Assembly: GCA_014529385.2 (NCBI GenBank)
Contig: CM043950.1
Location: 75,745,435 to 75,809,434, forward strand
DNA length: 64,000 bases
Direction: 5' to 3'
DNA from: Adiantum capillus-veneris
Lineage: Eukaryota; Streptophyta; Polypodiopsida; Polypodiales; Pteridaceae
Position 1 is the first letter of the stretch, and each line of letters starts with the position of its first letter. Both the position numbers and the translations under genes were made by a program. Below, piece after piece: positions 47,816 to 59,270 of this stretch. The notes below the pieces were generated by a model. The model was not told where the DNA came from. It was given only the letters and a program-made list of their open reading frames with translations, and searched no databases.

Positions 47816-50800
47816 TTACTCTTGGGAAGCATTGTAAGCATTGACAAGGTTTAGGTTATCCTTTAATTGTATGCCTTGCATCCATCTAGCATCTTCAAAA
47901 GGATAATTCTTAAACTTAATAAGATATCGTCGGATAGTCTTACCACCTCTTAATACCTTGTCTTCATGTCGGAGAATGGACTCGGGCTACAGCACCTCCT
48001 CGTGGTCCTCGATCTCCGGTGGGTCTTCAATAGTTGGTTCTTGAGGTGGCTCTCCTTTGTAAGGCTTTAAGAGGCTCACATGAAAAGCATTGTGTATGAG
48101 CCAATGATTGGGCAACTTAAGTTGATAGGCCATCTCATTGATTGGCCTAAGAATCTGGAAGGGACCATAGTACCTTTTTGCTAGTTTAGCATAGTACTTT
48201 TGGTGGCCCGTAGGATTCTTGCCCGTCGTGTGCCTTAATCAAGCCTTGGGAAACTTTAACAAGACCCAATCGTTTTCTTTAAAGGCTTGGGCTCTTCTAT
48301 GCTTGTCAGCAGCAGCCTTTTGCCTTTGCTGTGAGATAGAGATAGCATTCTTAATCTTTTGGAAAGATTCTTGTAGGTCTCGGCTATACTCATCTGCAGC
48401 GAAGATCTTCCCATGTACCTTAAGTAGCAAGGGACTTTTTGATCTTCCCTCAATTACCTCGAAAGGTGCTTTTCCTGTGGAAGTATGTACAGTGCTATTG
48501 TAAGCATACTCTACTAAAGGTAAGTACTTCTCCCATTGGGATCTTTGATCTACTTCCGTTACATAGGCTTTTAGTAGATCAAGAATGGTTAGGTTAGCTA
48601 TTTCACTTTGGCCATCAGTTTGTGGATGATAGGCCGAAGAGAAGTTTAGCCTTGTTCCTAAATTCTCAAAGAGACCCTTCCAGAAATTACTGGTCATTCT
48701 AGGATCTCTATCCGACACTATGGACATTGGCAAGCCATGGTACTTGAAAATTTGTGAAATGAAGAGGGTTGCCATTTGATGGGCTTTGATAGTCTTTTTG
48801 ACAGGTATAAAATGAGCTTGTTTACTGAACCTGTCTACTATCGTCCATATTCCCGTATTCCCATGGATAGACTTAGGCAATCCAAAGATAAAATCCATGG
48901 ATATGCTCTCCCAAGGTGAATTAGGGATTGGCAAGGGTTGAAGCAATCCAAGTTGCTTCCCTCTATCAAATTTTGTCTTTTGACATACCACACATTTGGA
49001 AACATACTCGTGTATGTTCACTCTCATGGTAGGCCAATAGAAATATGTTTCAATTCCCTTTAGGGTAGACTGAATCCCTCTATGCCCCGCATATGGGGGA
49101 GCATGAGATTCATACATTACTTTCTCACGTAGTGAGTTAGTAACGCATAGTCTATTGCCATAGAGAAGATAACCATCTTGTAAAGTAAATGGTTCTTCTT
49201 TCTTCCCTAATGCAAGGGCTGAAATCACATCTCTAAAATCGGGATCAATAGCATACTCATCTATCATTGAAGATAGATCATTGTGAGTTGCTATGGAAAC
49301 CGCATTCACTCTCGGTCGTCTTGAGAGTGCATCGGCTACTTGATTATGCTTGCCAGCAATGTGAGCAATATGAAAATGAAATTGCAAAAGGAAATTTGCC
49401 CACCTCATTTGTTTGTCAGAGAGCTTGGTCTGCGTCATGAAGTACTTAAGACTTTGGTGATCCGTTCGCAGAATGAAAGGAGTCCCCAATAAATAGTGCT
49501 TCCATGAGTCTAAGGCATGTAGAACTGCAAGGAGTTCTTTTTCGTATATGCCTAAAGCTTGCTCAACAGGGTCGAGCCTTCGACTCTCATAGCCTATGGC
49601 GTGCCCTTCTTGGAGCAAAACAGCCCCAAGGCAATCACCACAAGCATCACATTGGACCTCAAATGGTTTTGAGAGATCCGGTAGTGTAAGCACAGGTTGA
49701 GAGATAAGCTTTTCTTTAAGCTTTTCGAAAGCATTGTTCTCCTTAGCAGACCACGTATACCTAACATTTTTCTTTGTTAGGTCATGTAATGGTCCCGCAA
49801 TTTGTGAGAACTTTTCTATGAAGCGTCTATAGTATGCACACATACCTATAAAGCTTCTTAGTTCATGAAGATTCCTTGGTTTAGGCCATCCTTTTATTAC
49901 CTCTAACTTGGATGGATCCATTTGGATTCCATCTTGAGAGATAATGTGACCTAAATATTGAATCTCTTGCAAGAAAAATTCACTTTTCTTTCGATTAACA
50001 TAAAGTTTATTCTCTCTTAAAACTTGAAATATTACCTGGAGGTGTTGCTTGTGTTCCTCCAATGAATTAGAGTAAATGATAATATCATCAAAGAACACTC
50101 CAGTGAAGGTTCGATGAGGCCTGAACAGCTTCTCCATCAAGCGGTTGAATGTGGCTGGTGCATTAATCAAGCCAAAAGGCATGACAATGTATTCGTAAAG
50201 ACCAAATGTAGTACGAAATGCGGTCTTTACAATGTCTTGATCAACTATCCTTATTTGATGATAGCCACTTTTTAGGTCAATCCTACTGAAGTAGGTCGAT
50301 CCTTGTAGCTTATCAAATAGGTCTTCTACCCGTGGAACGGGAAACCTATTCTTGATAGTGATCCTATTTAGTGCTCTATAGTCGACACACATACGATATG
50401 TGCCGTCTTTCTTTTGCACTAATAGCACAGGTGAGCAAAATGGAGATGAGCTAGGCCTAACCATTCCCTTCTCAACTAACTCATGCACTTGCCGCATAAT
50501 CTCCTCTTGTTGAGCTTGAGAAACTCTATAAGGAGGTTTGTTAGGCGGTGAACTTCCTGGAAGAAGTTCAATTGCATGGTCGTCATTACCTCGTTTAGGA
50601 GGTAGCTCACAAGGGATGTCGTCAATAAAGACATCTTGAAACCCCTTGAGAAAATTGGATAACTCTAATTCCTTTTGGTTGCTTTTATTTTCTTCTGCTA
50701 AAGCATTAGGTTCATTTTGAGAATCTTTAACAAAAATCATGTACACGGAAATAGAGCTCTTTATTGACTTGTTGAAAGCTGGTGTATGTACAATGGGGAT

Positions 50801-52765
50801 GGTGTTACCCATCTCCTTAGCATCTATATACATGTCCTTTTCCCTGAACTTAAAGGAGATTCTCCTTTCAGGAAATTTAACATGGGCAGCCAGGCGGTCA
50901 AACCATGGTGCCCCTAGGATTACATCCTCATGCTTGAGAGGAGAGATAAAGAAGTCCTCTTTGTCCACATAGCCTTGGACATGAAGCCTCAATTTCCCGT
51001 TTAAGGGAGTGACTGAAGCTTCTTGCCCCTTGAAGGCACTGTCTGCGGGTAGGATATCTCCCATCTCGTAGGATTGTATGCCTAGCTTGGTGGCTAACTC
51101 CATAGATATGAAATTGTGAGTAGAACCAGGGTCAAAGAGAATAAAAGCATCATGTTCTCTTACCTTTCCCCAAGCATGGCATAGAGGAGATCCTTTGTGG
51201 TGAGTTTGATGAATCTCCTCCTCTTGGATTTCAACCAAAGAAGCTCTAGGAGGATCTTGGCGGTTGTTCTTTTGGGGACAAGCGCGGTACGCATGCCCTT
51301 GTTCGCCGCACTTGAAACACCGGTTATCTTTACGATAACGCTCAAGCTCTTCAGGAGAGAGTTTATTCTTTCCTTTGTAAACTCCCTTCTCTTTAGCTTT
51401 GTTGGAATTGCCCTTAGGAGACTTTTGGACATTGTCCTTCCCCTTAGGCTCATTGGAACCCTTGTTTTCCGGGGGCTTATTATTTCTTTTACCCCCCGTT
51501 TGGAAATTGATTCGCGAGGCCACCATAGTATGGTGTATTACCGCCGATATGGTACGTGGCCTTTGGGAGTTGACATACTCCGCCATTTCTTCGGTTAAGC
51601 CCGCACAAAATTGTTGCTTTTGCTCTCCAAAATCCAACTTTTTGAAGACAGTGGCTTTGAGTTGTAGGTCCCAAAACTTGTCTACATATTTGTGGATGGA
51701 TTCATTGGGAGAGAGCTTTAAGCTTCGCCATTCGGTGAGTACTTTGTCTTTGGCATCGGTGGCCAAAAACTGCTTCATAATGGAAGCTCTTAAAGCCTTC
51801 CATGTTCGTGGAGCTTCACCGTTGGCTCGTAGGCTAGACCACCATTGTCTGGCGGACTTTTGAAAGTGCATAGCTACATGGCGTAGCTTAGAGGACTCCG
51901 TGAAGCCCTCATCTCCAAACGCCGCATCGAATTGCTGGATAAAGGCCAAAACTTTGTCTGTAGCACCGAAGGTGCCATCATAGGTAAGGAAAGAGATGCT
52001 CTTCCCTCCCTCTTTGAATTTCTTCAGCTTGGACGACCTCTTCCATGCGGCATAGGATTTCCTATGGCCTCTTCTTTTTGATGGTTCAAAAGTTGCACCA
52101 TCACTTTCTTCAGAAGATGAAGAATTTGAAGAAGGTGGAGAAGAGGGTGACCTCTTTCTCGCCTTTTTCTTGTCTTGATCTTTGTCGTCTTCACGATAGC
52201 TTTCATAACAGGAAGAGGATGAAGAAGATGGAGAAGAGGGTGTCCTCTTTCTCGCCTTTTTCTTCTCTTGCTTTTTATCATCCCTTTTTGAATTATGACG
52301 TGGAGAAGAGTGTGATGGTCTTCTCCGCTTTGGTGGTGATGGAGAGTGTTTAGCCCGCCGTCTTCGTGGAGCCATCTCCGCCGAGGTGGCGGGAGACTCG
52401 CTTCTTTCTCGTTCCTTCGGTGGAGGCTCTTGAGTTCTCCTTTGGGAAGGAGATGCATCATCAAGAAGTAAGTTCTTGAGCCCTTCATATGGATTCTCTT
52501 CTTCTTCTCGAATCGGAGAGAGACCTCTTTTGGTAGTCTCACAAGGAGGCTTCCTAGGTGTTCTCTCGTCATGGTGATGAGCTTGGAGAATCCCGTGAGC
52601 ACGGAGCTGCCGTTGCACTTCACTTTGGAGAGATGGATTGCCCATGGCTTGTTGAAGCCTAGAAACAAGATAGTTAACAAGCATTGAAGCATCATTAGTA
52701 GCTTGCTCATGAGCAAAATCAAAGTTATCAACATTAATTTCACTCTCTTTACTATTGTCAGCCAT
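47816..52765 (-). pseudogene. Chromovirus F Gag-Pol polyprotein with two internal stops
   Basis: One frame from the ATG at 52765 to TAA at 47816, broken only by TGA at 48239-48241 and TAG at 47987-47989. Up to the TGA it gives 1,508 residues: a Ser/Arg/Lys-rich N-terminus to about 240; Gag capsid about 260-410; zinc knuckle CFKCGEQGHAYRAC near 482; protease LFDPGSTHNFIS near 540; RT with FFDDIIIYS near 888; RNase H starting DACGDCLGAVLL near 1038; and integrase with C-x-x-C near 1260 and D, D, E near 1292, 1352 and 1388. After the TGA come [20 protein letters not shown] and, after the TAG, a chromodomain-like end (YLIKFKNYPFEDARW). That marks a chromovirus. The two stops remove the targeting tail, so the copy is probably inactive although every catalytic motif remains. 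Confidence 0.92.
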
Positions 52766-53168
52766 TCTAACAACTTTTAGGTGTAAACTTTTTAGGTGTA
52801 CTTTGGCACTTCAAGCCCTAGTTGCTACTCCTCTTTACCCTTTTAGAAAAAGCACTCAAGCTACTGTACCCGCGGCTCGAATACCATTAATTGCAAGGAA
52901 TAGAAGAGAGGGTCTTTCGACACCAAGACAGCACCGGCTCCTGTCAAGCTTCTAATACTCAATAGTGGTTAAGCCATAGGCAAGCCCCGTAGGACTCCAC
53001 TATAAAGACCATAGCTCTCGACGGTGATGCCCCGTTAACTGCACAAAGGCAGGCGCACTGCAAGGCTGAAAAATCCCTAGTCTACTTACTCACAGGCAAT
53101 TAATAATACCAACCATTTGTAGCTAGCTTGAGGACCTCCCTTCTTGAGCAAGAAAAGAGAAACCTTGA
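52766..53168 (-). other. Leader of chromovirus F
   Basis: Untranslated stretch between the primer-binding site and the Gag ATG. No ORF on the element strand. Confidence 0.7.
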
Positions 53169-53180
53169 GCTCTGATACCA
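53169..53180 (-). promoter_or_regulatory. Primer-binding site of chromovirus F
   Basis: TGGTATCAGAGC on the minus strand, one base from the LTR: perfect initiator tRNA-Met site. Confidence 0.9.
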
Positions 53181-53181
53181 A

Positions 53182-54609
53182 TGTAACATTTAATGGCCTA
53201 AAATCTTATGTGTAGCGGAAATTAGCATGAACATAGTGGGCATTTCATTAGAATAGATTCCTAATGAGAATTACAAGAGTGCTTGGGTGGAGAGAGCAAC
53301 AAAAAGCATAACACCTAGTTAGATAGCATCGACAATACTTTCAAAAGAGAGAGAAATTAAGCTATTGACAACAGTTGAGGACCGGATTTGCATGGAGCCG
53401 GTCCCCCCTCCAAAAGGCTTTGTATTATGGTTTCTCCCATCAAGAGAGACATTGTACAATACAATTCTTTGTGTTCCTTCAAGACACACCTTCAAAGATG
53501 GTGAGAGCTAGCAGGGTATGAGAGTAGATTGAGAGGAAAAAGAAGTATCTTACGAGAAAGATGTACATCTCCTCACATAATCACTCATATTAGCATAGCT
53601 TAGCTTAGTAATTAGCTTGGTAGAGAAGATGAGCATGCATTGAAGCTTGGCTCTTGGTTGGATTTGCATCCACATGCCAAGAGAGTGTTGATGTAGGCTT
53701 CTATCTCACAAGCTTGGAGTAGGTGATGAGCTCTCCATTAAAGCTTGGGAGGAGATAGAGTATTCTTCCTTCACACATGGTCAAGTGTGAGTGTGTGTGT
53801 GTGTCAATGCCAAGCAAAAATCAGCCCCCCCTCTCTCTTGGGCGAGCCCTAGCTGCTAAATAGGTCTGGCTTTTGCCTCATTGGACCTCCCCAGGTCAAG
53901 CCAATAGGATTTAAGCAGCATAAGTGATAGCCTTCTGACATGTGTCCCCCTTTCCCCTTTTGTGAGAGCTTTAGGTAATTAAATAATTAAACTAAACTCT
54001 CATTGGATCTAGACTGCCCAATAGTCTTCTAGGAGACTTATTTCTCATTGGTTTCTTTTATTAAATGTTTTTAAATTAATTAAACTAGATTTACTCTAGC
54101 TTAATTCTCATTGGTCCACTTCAAGGGTCTTCCAATAGGAATTGGGCACACCTTGTGGGCATCTGGCCTAGGGAGCTGACATGTGTCCCTCATTCCCTTT
54201 GTGTAAAGGGAGCCTGTGTGTGTGTGTGTGGCTTTCTCTCTCATCTCCTACCTTTGGGGCTCGCCCCCTCCCATGTAGGGATGTGCAAAGACTTTTAGGG
54301 CACACACTAAGCATCCAATTTTCCCTAGGGTTGACCTTTGGACACAACCTTTGAATTTTGGAACCTTAGCATTTTGGAAGTCTTAATGGGCTGAACCTTA
54401 GGGTCTTTTTGGCCCATTGTTTCACATGGCTCTTTTGCAGGTGGCCCCCCCTTTGGATCCCTATTTTCCCTCCTTTGGATCCCTACTGTGGCCGGTCTGC
54501 TAGCTTAACCAATATTCTAGCTTTTTCTCCCTTGGCACTTCCCCACATTAAATGATCAGTTTAATATGAGAAAATCATTTAGGAGAATTAGATATTGATT
54601 ATTATGACA
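53182..54609 (-). repeat. Chromovirus F, 5' LTR (1,428 bp)
   Basis: Same ends as the other LTR. It lacks about 100 bases after 'tccttcaagac' (53483) and about 60 bases around 54005. I see fewer than ten substitutions elsewhere, so insertion was recent. It is followed by the CCGCC duplication. Confidence 0.9.
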
Positions 54610-55700
54610 CCGCCAGTGGCAGCGCCGCCCACCACAACCACTATGCCACCTTTGTTCTCCAAAATTTGTTGTGGCTGCCATATGGTGCCACGCATGCAGC
54701 GCCCACGGGATGAGCATCATTGCCACGAGTGCAAGAGGAGCTCTTTCTACTTGTTACAGACCCAAAGTGGCCCACGGCCCACCAGGCCATATACCTTGCG
54801 TTTTGGCACCCGAACTGCACATGTGTGGGATATAGGATCCACCACATGGTGGCACACCATGACGCCCCTCTATAAACTCAAAAACTTAATAAAAAATCAC
54901 TTAAAAAACCTTTTGTCCCGTGCCACTTCAATGCTTCATCATCTGCTGCTCAAGAATCCAATGCCCAAGGTGCAAACTCAACTAGATTTCCTCAGTTCTC
55001 GACTTTGATTCTTCTCATACTCATTTTGATTTTCGTGTTGTCGGAATGCGTGCGGTCTAGCTGGGAAGGTGCAAAACCTCTGGCTGTGAGAGTTTGTGAT
55101 GAGAGTCACAAACACTTTGTGAAAAATCGATTGTGGAGATTCACCAACCCTCTTTCTAAGGGTGACAGAAAATCTAAGAGCGTTCGTGACAGCAAAGTCA
55201 CAAACCCTCTTTCCTATCGTGCTTGGAGTCTTCTTGTTTTCGTAGTCGAGATTATGATGAGAGGATCACCAAATCACATTCAATTTCACTTAAAAAGACC
55301 ATTGAAAAACACTAAAGTTTCAGCCATGAAACCTTGCTGCTCATACAAGCACAATTCTCAATCAAAACCCAAACCTCTTTCATGGTATCATGTAGCCTCG
55401 CCCCCAAGTACATAGTCGTAACATCAAACAGTTGAAAGGAATGCTCGAGCTTCCACCTTCACGAAGACAATTTTCTGATTTTGCAAAGATTTATGAGCTT
55501 CTAAAGTGAAGCCCACACACCATTTTGATAAGGGGAAACCCTAATTCACTCCCTCACAAGCTCAGATACAAGATTGCGAAGAGGCGGGACTACAGCACAC
55601 ATAGATTGGGCAACCATAGAAGCTATTGCACAGTAGAGAAAAATTGTTGGTCTTTTCTGTAAAAGTCTCCCTTCTCTCTCTTCCCCGCAGCAATATAAGC
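54610..55700. other. Unassigned region hosting element F (right part)
   Basis: Continues 45864 once F is removed. It is rich in CCACC/GGTGG near F. A TATA-like CTATAAAC lies near 54870. A short phrase with 'gtcacaaac..ctttctaagggtgac' is locally repeated at 55100-55220. The 136-codon frame at 55005-55415 matches nothing I recognise. Confidence 0.35.
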
Positions 55701-55705
55701 TGATG

Positions 55706-56243
55706 TGTCAATTTTTGGGCCATTTTGCCACTTTGGACCAAAACTAGGTCATTTTCAACTCATTTTTGACCCAAAAAATGCCACCTTTTGATGGAAAAAA
55801 TCCCAAACGGAGTCAAAAAAATCCCTAAATTTGTGGGGTCCCTCGCATAAGCATAAAAATCATAGATAAGTATCATTTTCCATCAATATACCATTTTGGG
55901 TCACTTTCCATGCAATTCTGCAACGACGCCTGTTAGCTGCTCTTTTTGGCAATTTTTACCCGCATCAGTCTTTATAGGCGAGATGAGTGTGCCACCATGA
56001 AACACTTGGAATATGTAAATTGTCAAACCAAATTAAGAATCTTATCAAGTGGAAAAGCATGCAAATGCGCCACATCCAGGGCCACGACTCTCCGGATAGG
56101 TATGTATATGATAATGACGGCATGAGACACTTCAACATATATCACAATATGTACATGATTGCTTTTATTTTCATACATCGAGAAGTTTCAAGAGTGAGGT
56201 GAATGTTTTTATTTCACACTATGTACGTGCCACGGCACGACAT
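55706..56243 (-). repeat. Probable 3' LTR of Gypsy G (ends approximate)
   Basis: On the minus strand a polypurine tract (CAGAGGGGGTGGA, about 56244-56256) is followed by TGTCGTGCCGTGGCACG, an LTR-like start with a short palindrome. A TATA box (CTATAAAG) lies near 55971-55979, and a plausible TG...CA end is TTGACA near 55706. The partner LTR lies outside the window, so limits are inferred. Confidence 0.5.
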
Positions 56244-56429
56244 CCACCCCCTCTGAACCTGCACATCCTCCGGTATGTGCCACAACAACATTTGTAGAGC
56301 ATTAAAACTCATGGTCAGACGCCATATTCTCACTTTCATCCTCAGTTTGCATATAGTTGGCTTCATCATCCTCTTCACTTGGTTGTGCATCAAATGGATC
56401 AACATTCCCTCTTCTTTTGATTAATTAAT

Positions 56430-58937
56430 TATTTTTCATGCAATGGGAATTTTCAGCTCTGTCCCATCCAGTTCACGCAAGGTGTAAGTTGCATTTCCAT
56501 GCACATGTTTGACAACATAAGGACCAAACCATCTCTTTGCAAGCTTCCTTATTGTAGAGTGCTGGTTTTCAAGGCTACTATCGTACACCAACACCCAATC
56601 ACCTTCTTCAATGTCTTTTGGTCTGAGCCTATGCATCTTGTCAAATCTGTCTTTGTTTTTCAACCTTGCATTCTTTAGTCAAGCTTTTGCAAGCCCAATG
56701 TCTTCAAGCCTTCTTTCCAGTTGCCGTATGCGCAATGCAAGAAGGTCTTCTCTACTCATTCCATCTTCCCATGGCAATACATTCCATGTAAGAACTACAT
56801 CTTCAATTGGCACCATAGGTTTTTGACCATACATCAATTCAACAGGCATATAGCCAGTGACTAAACTATGTGTTGTACGGTCAGGCCACAATGCAAATGG
56901 TAGTAACCTTAGCCACTCTCCAAGCTTACCTTCACAAGCCTTAGCTAAATCTTTGATTATTGGAGGATTCCTTCTTTCACTTTTGCCATTTCCCTCTAGG
57001 TTATAAGCACAAGTTAAAGCTACTTTGAGCCCATTCTAGAGAAGAATTCCCTTGCTTCATCAGCATCCAATTCTCCTCTATCTGCAGTTATCTTTCCCAC
57101 ATTCCCATAGCGACACATCACATCTTCAAGAAGAAATTTACATATAGCTTGTGTACTCTTTGTCCTCAATGCACGCCCTTCAACTTGATTAGACAAGTCT
57201 TCTCTTGCAAGCACCAGATACCTCATTTGCCAAAGTCCCAAAGGCATTGTGACCAAGTCCACAACCCATTTGTAATGCATGGCTAATGGATAAGTAGGAT
57301 GTAGTCCATCATGATGCCGTACATTTGAATAAATTTGGCATGTCACACAAGACTCAACAAACTCATCCACATCCTTATATATCCCTTTCCACCAATACCT
57401 TTCTTTTACCTTGGCAAATGGTGCCCATACACCTCGATGTCCTGCCCATAGACTTTCATGGAACTCCTTGATGATTTGTTGTTGAGTAACCTTATCGCAT
57501 ACTACCCGCAATGGTGTTCCAACTCTTCGTTTAGGATGCTTCCATTAGTAGCCATCCCTCAAGAAGTATCAATATGCTTTTCTTCTAATCCTCTTAAATT
57601 TTTATTCAGTCCAATCATCCTGCTTCTACAGAGTACTTAAGTAGCGACCTATCAAGAGCCATTCATCCTCGTTCCTCATCAACTCCCTCAATTATCATGT
57701 CCAGTTCATCTTCATACCTTGCCCTAGATAGCATATCTACCATTGGATTGTCTTTCTTTGCAATATGCTTGAACTCAGGATTCAAGGACTTTATGTAGGC
57801 TATCCATCATAGCATTGCAATATCAGGAGTTGAACAGTTTTTGATCATTCCAAGAAGAGGCAAACAATCAGTTTCCACAACCACTGATGCCCCTATCAAG
57901 TACTCCTTATCACACCTCAATGCTATAACCACCTGCCATAGTTCCCTTTTTACTTGTGCATAATCGCGTTGGTGAGAACTCTGAATCTTGGCTCCAAATC
58001 TCACCACATACCTTTTTCCTTCATCATCATCTTGTCCTACTGCCCATCCTATCCCTGTAGGACTCATGTCCACTGTCACAATGAAAGGTCTCTCACATGC
58101 ATAGTCTACCTTTCTCAAGGTTGGCAATGAAATAAGTAGCTTCTTTAGCTTTCTCATGGCTTTTGTGTGCTCTTCTTCCCATCAAAACTTCTGATTCTTT
58201 CTCAACAACCTTTAAAGGGGATTTGCTACATGTGCATAATGTGGTATCCAAATAAGATAGAAGATGCAAGAACCAAGAAAATCTTCGAACTTCAGTTATA
58301 GTTGTACATGTTTTTGATTGCATCCATCTTTTTTGGACAAGGCCTTCTACCATAAGGACCACACATATGCCCCCCAATCAACACTTCATTAACTCCAAAT
58401 ACAGTTTTTTGCCCTGACAGGGTAAGATTAACTTCTTCCAGCCTTGACAAAATATCCTCACAATCTTTAATATGGTTTGCAAGAAACTTACGGCACCCCC
58501 TTGAATCCATAGCTTCATCTTTATCTTTGCCTTCACATCCTTTGATGGGCACATCATCAAGAAATGGCATTGTGATTTGAGGTATGAAGTCACGTAGAAC
58601 CTTGTTCATCCCATTCATCATATGTGCAACTGATTTTGTTGCTCCTTGAGGTAGGGTACACATCCTTACCAATCCCAAAGGTATTTTCATAGTTGTCAGA
58701 TCTCTACTCTCAACATCTATCTGAAATTGATTGTACCCTGAATAGAGATCCCCCATTGAGTAAATTGACCTTCCTGCAATCTCCTCTGTAAACTCATCCA
58801 CTATAGGTCATGTACCCACATTCCTGATGGTAACCTTGTTTATAGGTTGCATATCTTGTATGAATCTCAAAGCTCCATTCTTCTTATAGAAAGTGAACCA
58901 CCTGTTCGAATATGGCGCACAAGAAGGCTCCAAGATA
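56430..58937 (-). pseudogene. Gypsy G pol, fungal-like type: RT, RNase H, integrase (degenerate)
   Basis: Pieces in order on the minus strand. RT (58292-58801): YSMGDLYSGYNQFQID, LTTMKIPLGLVRMCTLPQGAT, then PFLDDVPIKG with the catalytic DD. RNase H (57807-58157): ERPFIVTVDMSPTGIGWAVGQ. Integrase (57020-57511): the H-H-C-C zinc finger (HESLWAGHRGVW, CVTCQ), DLVTMPLG, AREDLSNQVEGRAL and ITADRGE. Then 56679-56891 (MPVELMYGQKPMVPIED, REDLLALRIRQLERR) and 56436-56663 (FGPYVV, TYTLRELDGTEL). The frames change several times. The phrases are much closer to Ty3/Gypsy elements of basidiomycete fungi than to the common plant lineages. There is no chromodomain. Copia H cuts the RT at 58938; the 5' half lies beyond the window. 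Confidence 0.8.
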
Positions 58938-59259
58938 TGTAAAGAATGAGGATGCAAGAGAGCTACACAAGACAAGCACAAAGCACATAGAGATGGAAAG
59001 CTTCTTCTTCTTCTTTACAGAAAAGAGAGTACAAAATGACTAAGTGCTAAAGCTGAAAAGTAGTACATATGTACATGCGGTCACTAAGTGTGAACTTATT
59101 AGAAGCGTTCTAGGCTAGCACTATAAGTGTAGTCCAGCTGTAGAATCACTGGCAGAGATCCTCCGTGTCGGTCACCTAACGCGCCAGTGAGTAAATGTCG
59201 TAAGCGGCCAAGACTCGTAGTGGATGCCAGCTCAAGGTGTAGAGCTCGACATCTCAACA
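58938..59259 (-). repeat. Copia H, 3' LTR (322 bp)
   Basis: Plus strand TGTAAAGAATG...ATCTCAACA. Its start matches the partial LTR at 63893-64000 with one visible difference. On the element strand the purine run TCGAGGGGGAG (plus-strand 59260-59270) precedes it. The five bases before it are AGATA; the matching copy would lie outside the window. Confidence 0.9.
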
Positions 59260-59270
59260 CTCCCCCTCGA

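Noticed and set aside
52024-52773. 249-codon minus frame overlapping the F Gag N-terminus
   Set aside because: Out-of-frame shadow of the Ser/Arg/Lys-rich Gag coding sequence.
55005-55415. 136-codon frame starting with a hydrophobic stretch, read as a possible secreted protein
   Set aside because: No recognised domain, located in an unassigned repeat-like region, and composition typical of chance frames.
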